Origin: DASXSB01 sp036506275
GTDB taxonomy: Bacteria; Methylomirabilota; Methylomirabilia; Rokubacteriales; CSP1-6
Direction: 5' to 3'
Assembly (NCBI GenBank): GCA_036506275.1
Contig: DASXSB010000076.1
Location: 1-32,551, forward strand
Length of the DNA stretch: 32,551 nt
Shown here: positions 7,874-15,181 of the stretch, in pieces
Numbering within the stretch: position 1 is the first letter of the stretch
Layout of the letters: every line of letters starts with the position of its first letter
The notes under the pieces: model-generated
The model's database searches: none
The model's input: only the letters and a program-made list of their open reading frames with translations
Told to the model about the DNA's origin: nothing
Position numbers and translations under genes: made by a program

Positions 7874-8450
7874 CGGGCGTGGCGCGGCTTCCGCACGCGC
7901 CCGCCATCAAGGAGAGACCGAGGGAGCCCCAGAGCGCCATCGACTGCGCCGCCCACGCCCACGGCTGGAGCGCAAGCGTCCCGAGCGCGGCGGCGCGGCG
8001 ATCGGCGCGGATGCTCTCGTCGTAGACGACGGCCGTCTTGGACGGCATCACCCACGCTTCGCCCGACAGCACCTCCTCACCCCGCTGGTTCGTGCACACC
8101 GTGAGGAGGCGGACCCGGTTGCGCTCGCGCAGGACCTCGGAGATCTCCACGCGGGCCGTGATGGTGTCGCCCGCCTTCACGGGCTTGATGAACTTGAGAC
8201 TCTGCGACAGATAGATGGAGCCGGGACCGGGAAGCTCGGTGCCGATGACGGCGGAGATGAGGCCGGCCGTGAAGATGCCGGGCGCGATGGGATCGCGGAA
8301 CGGAGTCGTCGCCGCATAGGCGCGATCGCTGTGAACCGGGTTGTAATCACCGACGGCCTCGATGAACCCGGCAATGTCGTCCTCCGCCACCACCCGCACC
8401 AGGACCGCTGTATCACCCTCCGTGAGCTGACCGATCGTCTTGCCGATCAT
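7851..8450 (-). CDS. MaoC-like (R)-specific enoyl-CoA hydratase with a hydrophobic C-terminal tail
   Basis: 199 residues. The hotdog-fold hydratase domain (about 1-140) has the hydratase-2 motif FIEAVGDYNPVHSD, with the catalytic pair D35 and H40, as in PhaJ. It hydrates trans-2-enoyl-CoA from beta-oxidation to (R)-3-hydroxyacyl-CoA, the PHA synthase substrate. Unlike a typical PhaJ of about 135-160 residues, it continues for about 50 residues with a Trp/Leu/Ala-rich stretch (LQPWAWAAQSMALWGSLGLS) that is hydrophobic enough to be membrane- or granule-associated. The start overlaps the phaE stop (ATGA). The 3' end overlaps the reductase gene on the other strand by 23 bp, so the tail lies partly in that overlap. 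Confidence 0.82.
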   Translation of the reverse strand: MIGKTIGQLTEGDTAVLVRVVAEDDIAGFIEAVGDYNPVHSDRAYAATTPFRDPIAPGIFTAGLISAVIGTELPGPGSIYLSQSLKFIKPVKAGDTITARVEISEVLRERNRVRLLTVCTNQRGEEVLSGEAWVMPSKTAVVYDESIRADRRAAALGTLALQPWAWAAQSMALWGSLGLSLMAGACGSRATPVTSGGRR

Positions 8451-9001
8451 TGGGGCTCCTTCTTTTCGCGCGCGGCCGCCGGACGGTCCTTCAGCATGCG
8501 CGCAACCTGATCGAGCCGCCGCACGATGGCGGTCACGCCCTCTTCCACGCGCTCCACGCGCTCCTCCAGCGACACGATCTGCTTCGCTACCCCGGTGAGC
8601 TGGCTCCGCGAAGGCAGGTTGAGCGCCTGCTGGGCGGCCTCGATCTGCTGCTCGGCCGCCTTCTTCAACGGTCCCTGTGCGAGCAGGGTCTGGTCCAGCG
8701 TGCGCCCGAGCATCTGCGCGAAGCCTTCGGTGTTCATCGCCTGTCCGAGCGCCCGCGACCACGCGTCGATGGACTGATCGAGGAACTGCTTCCACTGCGC
8801 CATGAGATCGGGGGCGACGGGCGTCTGGGCGAACACGCGTGCCCAGTGCTGGAAGCCCTGGTCCAGGAGCGGGCGCCAGAGCGCGGCGGGGTCGGCATCC
8901 GGGGGGGCGGACTGCGTGACCATCCGGGCCCACGCCTGCGCCCCTTCCTCGAGTTGCCGCCGCCAGGAATCGAGCAGTTGCTGGGTGTTGCTATCGGTCA
9001 T
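8447..9001 (-). CDS. phaE: PhaE-like class III PHA synthase subunit
   Basis: 184 residues, helical and charged. It starts TDSNTQQLLDSWRRQLEEG, has Trp/Gln-rich helices in the middle (LWRPLLDQGFQHWARVF, QWKQFLDQSIDAWSRAL), and ends in a coiled coil (about 135-170: IVSLEERVERVEEGVTAIVRRLDQV) with a Lys/Glu tail. This matches the C-terminal style of PhaE subunits, though at 184 residues it is shorter than classical PhaE (about 350). PhaE binds and activates PhaC. It lies 48 nt downstream of the class III phaC and overlaps the PhaJ-like gene by 4 nt. A phasin-like role is the main alternative. Confidence 0.75.
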   Translation of the reverse strand: MTDSNTQQLLDSWRRQLEEGAQAWARMVTQSAPPDADPAALWRPLLDQGFQHWARVFAQTPVAPDLMAQWKQFLDQSIDAWSRALGQAMNTEGFAQMLGRTLDQTLLAQGPLKKAAEQQIEAAQQALNLPSRSQLTGVAKQIVSLEERVERVEEGVTAIVRRLDQVARMLKDRPAAAREKKEPQ

Positions 9002-9049
9002 AGCTCACCGTATTACTATCGTAACCGAGATTGACGCCCTGCGCCAAGC

Positions 9050-10177
9050 TCACGACCGCGTCGCCAACCAGCTCGAAACCTTCGGCCAGCAATGAACAGA
9101 CGCGCCGCGCCCGGCAATCAACGAGATGTGGCCACCCGGCAGCTCGACGTACTCCTTGTCCTTGCTGCTCACGGCGTCGATGAGCGCGCGCACGCACTCG
9201 GGAGGCGCGATGTAGTCCTCCTTGGCGCCCACCACGAAGACGGGACATCTGATGTTGGCGAGTCGCACGTGTCGTCCCCCGAAGTGGAGCTCTCCCCGCA
9301 CGAGCTTGTTGTCCTGATAGAAGTCACGCACCCACTGGCGGAAGAACTCGCCCGGAAACGCCACGTATTCGTTGGCCCACTTGTTGAGGGCGTTGAAGCC
9401 CTCCACGTACTTGTCGTTCCAGAGGTTCCACCAGAGATTCAGGTTCGTGGAGAGGTCCATCGTCGGCTTGATGAGCTTGAACCCCGCCTTCACCATGTCG
9501 GCAGGGACGGCACCCACCGTGTCCACGAAGCGGTCGACGTTGAAGTAGCGCTTGTCGAGCCAGAGGCCGAACAGTCCGATCCTGGAAAAGTCGATGGGCC
9601 CCGCCATGTCGAGGTAGTTCTTCACGGGCGCCTCGGGATAGGCCGCCAGGTAGGAGGCGGAGAGCGGGGCTCCCATGCAGTAGCCGAGGATCGACAGCTC
9701 CGAGGCTCCCGATGACGCGAGCACGTGCTGCACCATGCGCGGCAGGATCTTGACCACGCAATCCTCGAAGGTGAGGTCGTTGTCCTCGGGGCCGAACACG
9801 CCCCAGTCCAGCAGATAGAAGTCGAAGCCCTCGCGCGTCATGTGCTCGATGAAACTGCCATTGGGAAGGAGGTCGAAGATGTAGGGACGGCTGATGCCGA
9901 GGTTGGGCACGAACAGGAGCGGCGTGCGGTGGCGGCGCTGGGATTCGTAGCGGTAGAGACGCGACTTGTTACGCCGGTAGATCTCCTGCCGCGGCGTCTG
10001 ACCCGTCTTCGGCTCCGTCGGGTTGAAGAGCATGTCGCCGAGGTTCTTGAGCCGCCGCGCCTGGCGGTCGAGTTCCTCCTGCCACTGCTTGATGGCTTCC
10101 GCGGTCGCGCCCACGGCGCCGTTACCGTGTCCACTCGTGAACCGTTCCACCACGTCCGCAAAGCGTTCCTGTCCCAT
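9050..10177 (-). CDS. phaC: Class III poly(R)-hydroxyalkanoate synthase catalytic subunit
   Basis: 375 residues, alpha/beta-hydrolase fold, polymerising (R)-3-hydroxyacyl-CoA into PHA at the granule surface. The lipase-like box is G165-Y-C167-M-G169, with the nucleophile C167, acid D321 (GAKEDYIAPPE) and base H350 (LPGGHISL). The C-D-H spacings of 154 and 29 residues, and the length, fit class III PhaC (about 355-390 residues) rather than class I/II (about 560-600). The start at ATG 10177 has GAGGAG 6 nt upstream; an in-frame ATG five codons earlier (10192) lacks a site. It is preceded by a strong hairpin and followed by phaE. Confidence 0.92.
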   Translation of the reverse strand: MGQERFADVVERFTSGHGNGAVGATAEAIKQWQEELDRQARRLKNLGDMLFNPTEPKTGQTPRQEIYRRNKSRLYRYESQRRHRTPLLFVPNLGISRPYIFDLLPNGSFIEHMTREGFDFYLLDWGVFGPEDNDLTFEDCVVKILPRMVQHVLASSGASELSILGYCMGAPLSASYLAAYPEAPVKNYLDMAGPIDFSRIGLFGLWLDKRYFNVDRFVDTVGAVPADMVKAGFKLIKPTMDLSTNLNLWWNLWNDKYVEGFNALNKWANEYVAFPGEFFRQWVRDFYQDNKLVRGELHFGGRHVRLANIRCPVFVVGAKEDYIAPPECVRALIDAVSSKDKEYVELPGGHISLIAGRGASVHCWPKVSSWLATRS

Positions 10178-10213
10178 ACGACTCCTCGTCATCAGTATCT
10201 CACTGCGACTGGA

Positions 10214-10258
10214 GGAGCGCCTCGGCGCGTCGGGTGGCCCCGAGCGCGGAGGCGCTCC
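10214..10258. terminator. Long imperfect hairpin between the SCP2 gene and phaC
   Basis: Stem of 10 + 4 + 5 bp: GGAGCGCCTC (10214-10223) pairs with GAGGCGCTCC (10249-10258), CGCG (10226-10229) with CGCG (10245-10248), and TCGGG (10230-10234) with CCCGA (10239-10243) around a TGGC loop. The only interruptions are a 2-nt and a 1-nt bulge. It lies 11 nt downstream of the SCP2 stop and 37 nt upstream of the phaC start (minus-strand order). There is no U-tract, so it may be an RNA-processing or stabilising element inside the operon rather than a full stop. Confidence 0.6.
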
Positions 10259-10268
10259 GTGACGGTGG

Positions 10269-10589
10269 CTACATCTGAAAGAGCGAGCCGAGCTTCATGG
10301 CGAGGCCCATGTCACCTTTCACCTTCAGCTTGCCGGACATGAACAGCATCTGCCCGGATTGCTTTCCGGAGAGCATGTCCAGCCAGTCCTGGGCCGCCAT
10401 CTGGAGCGTGAGGTTCGGGTTCGTGGCGGCGCCCTTCTGGACCGTGCACGCTCCGTCCTTGATCACGGCATTCCACGTCCCCCCGCCCTCGCCGCTCACG
10501 TCGTACTGGATCGTGGCGTTGGTGCCGGCCGCCTTGTCGGGACGGAAGCGGCTGGCCATCGCATCGAAGGTCTCGCTCACCGTCGGCAT
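10269..10589 (-). CDS. SCP2 sterol-binding domain protein
   Basis: 106 residues forming a single SCP2 lipid-transfer domain: an N-terminal helix (SETFDAMASRFRPDKA), a beta-sheet part with ATIQYDVSGEGGGTWNAVIKDG and a Pro-Asn-Leu-Thr strand (NPNLTLQMAAQDWLDMLSG), and the C-terminal GKLKVKGDMGLAMKLGSLF. SCP2 proteins bind acyl-CoAs or other lipids in a hydrophobic tunnel and may hand them to enzymes. The start at ATG 10589 has AAGGAGA 7 nt upstream; an upstream in-frame ATG lies inside the SDR gene. Placed between an SDR and phaC, it may shuttle acyl-CoA intermediates (inference). Confidence 0.85.
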   Translation of the reverse strand: MPTVSETFDAMASRFRPDKAAGTNATIQYDVSGEGGGTWNAVIKDGACTVQKGAATNPNLTLQMAAQDWLDMLSGKQSGQMLFMSGKLKVKGDMGLAMKLGSLFQM

Positions 10590-10602
10590 CGCCGTCTCCT
10601 TC

Positions 10603-11352
10603 TCAGAAAGTGAACAGATCCATGCCACCGGTCACCGTGAGCACGGCGCCGGTGATGTAGCGCGCCCGCTCCGAACACAGGAACGCGATCGCGTTCGCCA
10701 CGTCCTCGGGCGCGCCTTCCCGCTGCATCGCCACCCGCTTCGTCATGCGTTCATACATGGGGCTCAGATTCGCGTTGGGACCGATGATGCCGGGCGCGAT
10801 CACGTTCGACGTGACGTTGTAGCGCGCGCCTTCCAGCGCCACGGACTTCGCGAACCCCACGAGCCCCATCTTGGTGGTCGCGTAGGCCGTCTGCCCGAAG
10901 CCGCCCATCAGGCCCGCGATGGACGCCATCGACACCACCCGCCCCCACCGCCGCTCACGCATTCCCGGAAACACGGCCTTCGTCACATTGTAGGTCCCGG
11001 TGAGATTGACGGCGAGGTTCAGCTCCCAGTCCTCGTCCCGCATGTCCTTGAGCTGACCCATGGTGTAGATGATCCCGGCGTTGTTGACGCAGATGTCGAC
11101 GGGACCGAGGTCACGCGTGACTCGCCCCACCGCGTCGGCGACGGCAGCGCTGTCGCGGACGTCACAGCCGTACCCGCGCGCGCGGCCGCCTCCTCCCTCG
11201 ATCTCCTTCGCCGTCTCCTCCGCGCCTTCGCCGTTGAGGTCGAGAATGGCGACGCGGCATCCCTCGGCGGCGAGCGTCACGGCGTCGGCCTTGCCGAGAC
11301 TCCGTGCCCCGCCGGTGACGAGCGCGACGCGATCGCGGATACCGAGGTCCAC
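10603..11352 (-). CDS. SDR-family oxidoreductase (probable 3-hydroxyacyl-CoA dehydrogenase type)
   Basis: 249-residue classical SDR. TGGARSLG lies at 13-20, an acidic ILDLNG segment after beta-2 suggests NAD preference, NNAG is at 90-93, and the catalytic residues are S144, Y157 and K161 (YATTK). It ends with the usual ITGAVLTVTGGMDLF. The start is GTG at 11352, placed immediately after the enoyl-CoA hydratase stop (no spacer), so translation is likely coupled. Adjacent hydratase and SCP2 genes suggest a step in acyl-CoA oxidation, but the exact substrate cannot be told. Confidence 0.83.
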   Translation of the reverse strand: MDLGIRDRVALVTGGARSLGKADAVTLAAEGCRVAILDLNGEGAEETAKEIEGGGGRARGYGCDVRDSAAVADAVGRVTRDLGPVDICVNNAGIIYTMGQLKDMRDEDWELNLAVNLTGTYNVTKAVFPGMRERRWGRVVSMASIAGLMGGFGQTAYATTKMGLVGFAKSVALEGARYNVTSNVIAPGIIGPNANLSPMYERMTKRVAMQREGAPEDVANAIAFLCSERARYITGAVLTVTGGMDLFTF

Positions 11353-12126
11353 CTAGCGGCCCTTGAACTCGGCGGGGCGCTTGGCGAAGAACGCCTGGAG
11401 CCCCTCGGCGGCGTCCTCCGTCCGGAGCGTCTCCAGAAAGGCGCGGGTCTCGATGACGAGGGCCTTGTCGATCGGCTCCTCCAGCCCGTCGTCCACCGCC
11501 TCGATCAGAAGGCGCGTGGCGATGGGCGGACGGGTGGCGATCTGGCGCGCGAGCGCGCGCGCGTCATCGAGCGCCTCGCCTTCCCTGCAGAGTCGGTTCA
11601 CGAGGCCGACGGCGAGGCACTCGGCGGCGGGAACCTGGGTGCCGAGGATCAGGAACTCGAGGGCCTTGGTGCGTCCGATCAGGCGCGGCATGCGCTGGGT
11701 GCCGCCGTAGCCCGGAATGATGCCGAGGTTCGACTCCGTCTGACCCATGCGCGCCGACTCTTTCAGGAGGCGGAAGTGACAGGCCATCGCGATCTCGCAG
11801 CCGCCGCCGAGGGCATGACCATTCATGGCCGCGATCACCGGCTTCGGAAACCGCTCGATCTTCCGGAGCACGGCGTTGCCGAAGCGGATGAAGGCGTCGA
11901 CGTTGCCGCCCGCGAAGGCGGAGCCGAGGTCGGCGCCTGCGCAGAAGATCCGGTCCCCGCTCCCCGTGATGACGACGGAGCGCACGGCGTCGTCCTGCTG
12001 CACGGAGCCGAGGGCGGCGTCGAGATCCCGCATCAATTGCTCGCTGATGGCGTTGGCGGGCGGACGGTTGAGCGTGATCACCGCGAAGCTCTCCTCGCGG
12101 GCGAAGAGCAGCGTCTCATACGCCAT
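11353..12126 (-). CDS. Enoyl-CoA hydratase/isomerase (crotonase family)
   Basis: 257 residues. The oxyanion-hole strand FCAGADL (61-67) and the GHALGGGCEIAMAC helix are present. Both catalytic glutamates of true hydratases are conserved: E111 (GGGCE) and E131 (TESNLGIIPGYGGTQR). It ends with the normal FFAKRPAEFKGR tail. It converts trans-2-enoyl-CoA to (S)-3-hydroxyacyl-CoA in beta-oxidation. The start at ATG 12126 lies inside the end of the regulator gene (11-bp overlap), with AAGGAG about 10 nt upstream. As the second gene of the operon headed by a FadR-like regulator, it is a natural target of that regulator. Confidence 0.9.
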   Translation of the reverse strand: MAYETLLFAREESFAVITLNRPPANAISEQLMRDLDAALGSVQQDDAVRSVVITGSGDRIFCAGADLGSAFAGGNVDAFIRFGNAVLRKIERFPKPVIAAMNGHALGGGCEIAMACHFRLLKESARMGQTESNLGIIPGYGGTQRMPRLIGRTKALEFLILGTQVPAAECLAVGLVNRLCREGEALDDARALARQIATRPPIATRLLIEAVDDGLEEPIDKALVIETRAFLETLRTEDAAEGLQAFFAKRPAEFKGR

Positions 12127-12703
12127 CGGCGCGCACTCCTTGGAGGAAGATGCTGGCGACCGCCTCCGCGCTGTCGGTAAGCCGGTACGTTCGCTTGCCG
12201 AGCACCCACGACGTCGCGAGCTGGTCCATGGCGCCGAAGAGCGTCTTGGTGGCGATCTTGACGGGGAGATCCCGCCGGATCTGGCCGGCGGCGATCCCTT
12301 CCTCCAGCACGGACGCGATGAGCTCGAAGTAGGCGGACACCTCGTGGGCGGACGCGCCCCGGAAGAACTTGTGGCCCTGGCGGAGCTCCACCTGCACCAC
12401 CTCGGCGAGGTCCGGATTCTGTTCGAGGACGCAGAAGTGGAGAGCCACGAGGCGGCGGATCTTCCGCACGGCGTCGGGCTCGCCCGCGATTTCCCGGCGG
12501 ACCTCCGCCACCCACTCCGCCATCTTGTCGCGGAAGAGTCGAACGAGGATCTCCTCCTTCGTCCGGAAATAGAGATAGATGGTCCCGCTCGCAATGCCGG
12601 CTTCCCGCGCGATGTCGGAGACGCGTGAGTTGTAGTAGCCGTTGCGGGCGAAGACCCGGATGGCGGCCTCGATGATCTGATGCGGCTTGTCGGGATCACG
12701 CAT
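12116..12703 (-). CDS. TetR-family regulator, FadR-like (fatty-acid degradation)
   Basis: 195 residues. The N-terminal TetR helix-turn-helix (about 8-54) includes NGYYNSRVSDIAREAGIASG followed by TIYLYFRTKEEILVRLF. Beyond the HTH, the C-terminal ligand domain keeps a VELRQ motif and an LFGAMDQLATSWVL helix, which I recognise from Bacillus FadR (TetR_C_4), a repressor of beta-oxidation genes released by long-chain acyl-CoA. It heads the minus-strand operon of acyl-CoA and PHA genes and diverges from an LLM oxidoreductase. Its promoter carries a perfect palindrome (see 12726-12745), so autorepression is likely. Effector identity is inference from family resemblance. Confidence 0.85.
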   Translation of the reverse strand: MRDPDKPHQIIEAAIRVFARNGYYNSRVSDIAREAGIASGTIYLYFRTKEEILVRLFRDKMAEWVAEVRREIAGEPDAVRKIRRLVALHFCVLEQNPDLAEVVQVELRQGHKFFRGASAHEVSAYFELIASVLEEGIAAGQIRRDLPVKIATKTLFGAMDQLATSWVLGKRTYRLTDSAEAVASIFLQGVRADGV

Positions 12704-12724
12704 GCTGTGACTGAACCGCCATTC

Positions 12725-12754
12725 ATTTTACGGGGCCGCGTAAAACCGTGTCAA
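12725..12754 (-). promoter_or_regulatory. Promoter of the FadR-like regulator operon
   Basis: Reading the minus strand: a consensus -35 TTGACA (12754-12749), an 18-nt spacer, and a -10 TAAAAT (12730-12725, 5 of 6). A start near 12718 would leave about 15 nt of leader before ATG 12703. This is the best promoter match in the window and drives the seven-gene operon down to the MaoC gene. Confidence 0.65.
12726..12745. promoter_or_regulatory. Palindromic operator, probably for the FadR-like TetR regulator
   Basis: TTTTACG (12726-12732), six bases, then CGTAAAA (12739-12745): a perfect 7-bp inverted repeat spanning 20 bp. It occupies most of the -35/-10 spacer and part of the -10 of the regulator's promoter, so a bound dimer would block polymerase. 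TetR repressors bind palindromes of this size. It is 55 bp upstream of the divergent LLM gene and could regulate that too. A second, weaker dyad TGAA-N6-TTCA (12712-12725) abuts it. Confidence 0.65.
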
Positions 12755-12800
12755 CCGAAGGGCAGTCGGGCGCCGCGGAAGCGCGTGCTAGAGTCCGGAC

Positions 12801-13733
12801 GTGCGCATCAAGTACCGGATCGGAGTGATGCCGGGACCGTGGCCGGCGCACGCCGGCGCCGATTTCCTGTGGCGCTTCGTGGATCTCTGCGAGACGAGCG
12901 AGATCGACTCTCTCTGGTTCTCCGAGCGGCTCTCGGCGGCGGTGCCCATCCCGGAGCCCATGACCACGATGGCGGCGGTGGCCGCGCGCACGCGTCGCCT
13001 CAAGTTCGGTCCGAGCGTCCTCGTCGCGCCCTTCCGCTCCCCGGTGATGGCGGCCCGCGAGCTCGCGATGATCGACCACCTCTCCGACGGGCGTGTCCTC
13101 CCCGCGGTCGGGATCGGTGTCGAGCAGGAGCGCGAGTTCCGGGCGGCGGGCGTCCCGTTCAAGGAGCGGGGGCGGCGCACGGACGAGGCCATCCGCATCA
13201 TGCGCCTCTGCTGGGAGCACGACGACGTCGACTACGCGGGTGATTTCTGGCAACTCGAGCGCGTGACCGTCCTCCCCAAGCCCGTGCAGCGACCGCTGCC
13301 GCTGTGGATCGGCGGCAACAGCGAGGCGGCCATGCGTCGAGGGGGCCATCTCGGCGACGGCTGGATTCCGTCGTTCATCGCGCCGGAGGCCTTCCGTATC
13401 GGCGTGGAGAAGACGCAGGCGTTCGCGGCGGAGGCGGGACGCGAGGTTCCGCGCGATCACTTCGGCGTGCTGTTCTACGTCGCCCTCGACGACGATGCCG
13501 CCGCCGCCCGCGCCATGGCGGCGCCGTTCATTCCGCGGAATCGCGCCGACGACGCGACGCTCGCCGCCTGCACCGCCTTCGGACCGGCCGCGCTCGTGCA
13601 GGAGCGCCTGGAGCAATACATCGCGGGCGGTGGCTCCAAGTTCATCCTGCGCCCGATGTGTCCGCCTGATCAGATGCTCGATCAGATCGCGCGCCTCGCC
13701 GCCGAGGTGGTGCCGGCCGTCCACGCGCGCTAG
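12801..13733 (+). CDS. LLM-class (luciferase-like) flavin/F420-dependent oxidoreductase
   Basis: 310-residue TIM-barrel protein of the bacterial-luciferase superfamily. Recognisable segments: DSLWFSERL near the N-terminus, RLKFGPSVLVAPFRSPVMAARELAMIDHLSDGR, GVGIGVEQ-like GIGVEQEREF, and PLPLWIGGNSEAAMRR in the second half. Members use F420 or FMN for hydride transfer; which one cannot be told here. The start is GTG 12801, with no Shine-Dalgarno. TAGAGT (12789-12794), preceded by TGC, lies only 6 nt upstream, which fits a leaderless transcript. It diverges from the FadR-like regulator and its palindrome, so it may respond to acyl-CoA. Confidence 0.85.
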   Translation: MRIKYRIGVMPGPWPAHAGADFLWRFVDLCETSEIDSLWFSERLSAAVPIPEPMTTMAAVAARTRRLKFGPSVLVAPFRSPVMAARELAMIDHLSDGRVLPAVGIGVEQEREFRAAGVPFKERGRRTDEAIRIMRLCWEHDDVDYAGDFWQLERVTVLPKPVQRPLPLWIGGNSEAAMRRGGHLGDGWIPSFIAPEAFRIGVEKTQAFAAEAGREVPRDHFGVLFYVALDDDAAAARAMAAPFIPRNRADDATLAACTAFGPAALVQERLEQYIAGGGSKFILRPMCPPDQMLDQIARLAAEVVPAVHAR

Positions 13734-13891
13734 TCACCGTGAGTCCGGTTCGCCCCGTCTCTGACAACCGTCGCCAGCGCCCGTGCCGCGATCGTGGCCT
13801 CACCGAGTCAGAGGAATTCGTCGCCGAGCCGCGGCGAGTCGACACGCTCATCCAGTGCGGTTGCCCACCGAGACCGAGCGTCAGCGGAGAG
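13734..13891. other. 158-nt gap between convergent LLM and WbsX-like genes
   Basis: No open reading frame with a ribosome binding site, no strong hairpin and no repeat was seen. It is slightly less GC-skewed in codon-like periodicity than flanking genes and marks the left edge of the glycan cassette. Confidence 0.5.
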
Positions 13892-15070
13892 CTACCGAGG
13901 CGGCGACGGGGGTGCGGCCGGTGGGGGGCCGGTAGCGCGCGATTGTCGGCTCGCCACTTCGATGGCGCGGCGGGTCGCGTGGAGATAGGCGCGCCCCCAG
14001 CGCTGATCGGGCTCGAGGTGGGAGCCTTCGCCCCACTCGTTCCAGGCGTTGATGAACACGATGCGCTCATCGCCGCTGCGCGTTGCGAGGGATTCGGCGG
14101 CGACCGTGGTGAGCCACGCCTCGTACTGCGCGGGCGTGGATCCGTGGAAGATCGTCGCGCGCGGCCCACGGCGAGGCGAGTTGTCCCACGATGGCGTCAC
14201 GCACCGGAACCGCGGGTACCGCGGGGGAGGCGCCGCTAGCATGACGTCTACCAGCCGGCGGTAGGGATAGACGTCGGGGACGGGACGCACGCCACGCGGG
14301 CGGCCGATGTGGCGAAGCCGGCGAGCGATGCTCGGTAGGGCCGTGCCGCGGGCGGTGGGCATGAGCCGCCAGGCGGGCGCGAACTCGACGGCAGCATCGA
14401 AGCCGATCGTGCGCGGATCGAGATCGCTGCGGAATCCCTCGACCCGCGCCAGGTACAGCTCACCCACGCCCGCCTCGCGCGCGCGGCGTCGCCAAAGCTC
14501 GGCGGTCCGCGCCGCGTCGGGAACCATCTCGCTTCGATAGACGAGGAAGAGCGGCTTGCCGCCGATCTTGATGTAACGATCGTCTTCGAACGCCGGGAAG
14601 ACATGCTCGATGTGCGCGACGTCGTCATCGCGCGAATACGTTTGCGCCATGAGGATGTCGTGGTCACCACCGTTCCACGCGCGCGTCCAGTTCTCGTTGG
14701 CCCAACAGAGACAGAACGGGAGGTCAGGTGTCTTCAAACGCAGGACCTCGTCGAACGGTCGGTGAAGCAGGCGCGTTCCGCTGAACCAGTAGTGGTAGTA
14801 GCAGAAGCCCGCCAGCCCGTGCGTCCGGGCCAGTTCCGCCTGCGCCTCGCGGACCTCGGGCACCCGCAAATCATAGAAACCGAGATCCGCGGGAAGATGG
14901 GGTTGCTCATGGCCGCGGAACAGCGGCCGCGCGGCGGCCACCATCGTCCACTCCGTGAAGCCGCTCCCCCACCAGGCATCGTTCTCGGGGATGGGATGGA
15001 ACTGCGGTAAATAGAAGGCGATGACACGCAACGGGTTCGTGACCTCGGCGGTCCGCGGTGGTGGCGTCAT
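13892..15070 (-). CDS. WbsX-like glycan protein (GH99-like glycosyltransferase/hydrolase)
   Basis: 392 residues. The WbsX (Glyco_tran_WbsX, GH99-like) signature is clear: VIAFYLPQFHPIPENDAWWG near the N-terminus, GFTEWTMV, GFCYYHYWFSGTRLLHRPFDEV, FCLCWANENWTRAWNG, a KPLFLVYR strand, and FINAWNEWGEGSHLEPD near the C-terminus. These proteins sit in O-antigen and capsule loci; the fold is that of a GH99 endo-mannosidase, and the exact reaction is not established. The tail is Pro/Arg-rich and low-complexity. ATG 15070 lacks a good ribosome binding site. It diverges from the two glycosyltransferases, forming a surface-glycan cassette. Confidence 0.85.
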   Translation of the reverse strand: MTPPPRTAEVTNPLRVIAFYLPQFHPIPENDAWWGSGFTEWTMVAAARPLFRGHEQPHLPADLGFYDLRVPEVREAQAELARTHGLAGFCYYHYWFSGTRLLHRPFDEVLRLKTPDLPFCLCWANENWTRAWNGGDHDILMAQTYSRDDDVAHIEHVFPAFEDDRYIKIGGKPLFLVYRSEMVPDAARTAELWRRRAREAGVGELYLARVEGFRSDLDPRTIGFDAAVEFAPAWRLMPTARGTALPSIARRLRHIGRPRGVRPVPDVYPYRRLVDVMLAAPPPRYPRFRCVTPSWDNSPRRGPRATIFHGSTPAQYEAWLTTVAAESLATRSGDERIVFINAWNEWGEGSHLEPDQRWGRAYLHATRRAIEVASRQSRATGPPPAAPPSPPR

Positions 15071-15181
15071 CGCTCAGCGTGGCCGGTCGTCATGTCGTGG
15101 TCTTTCCGAGTGGCGCGAGCGCGGCCGGGGTCGCCTCCGCGGCCGCCGTCACGACGCACTACCGTCTCGCGGCCGCACAGT

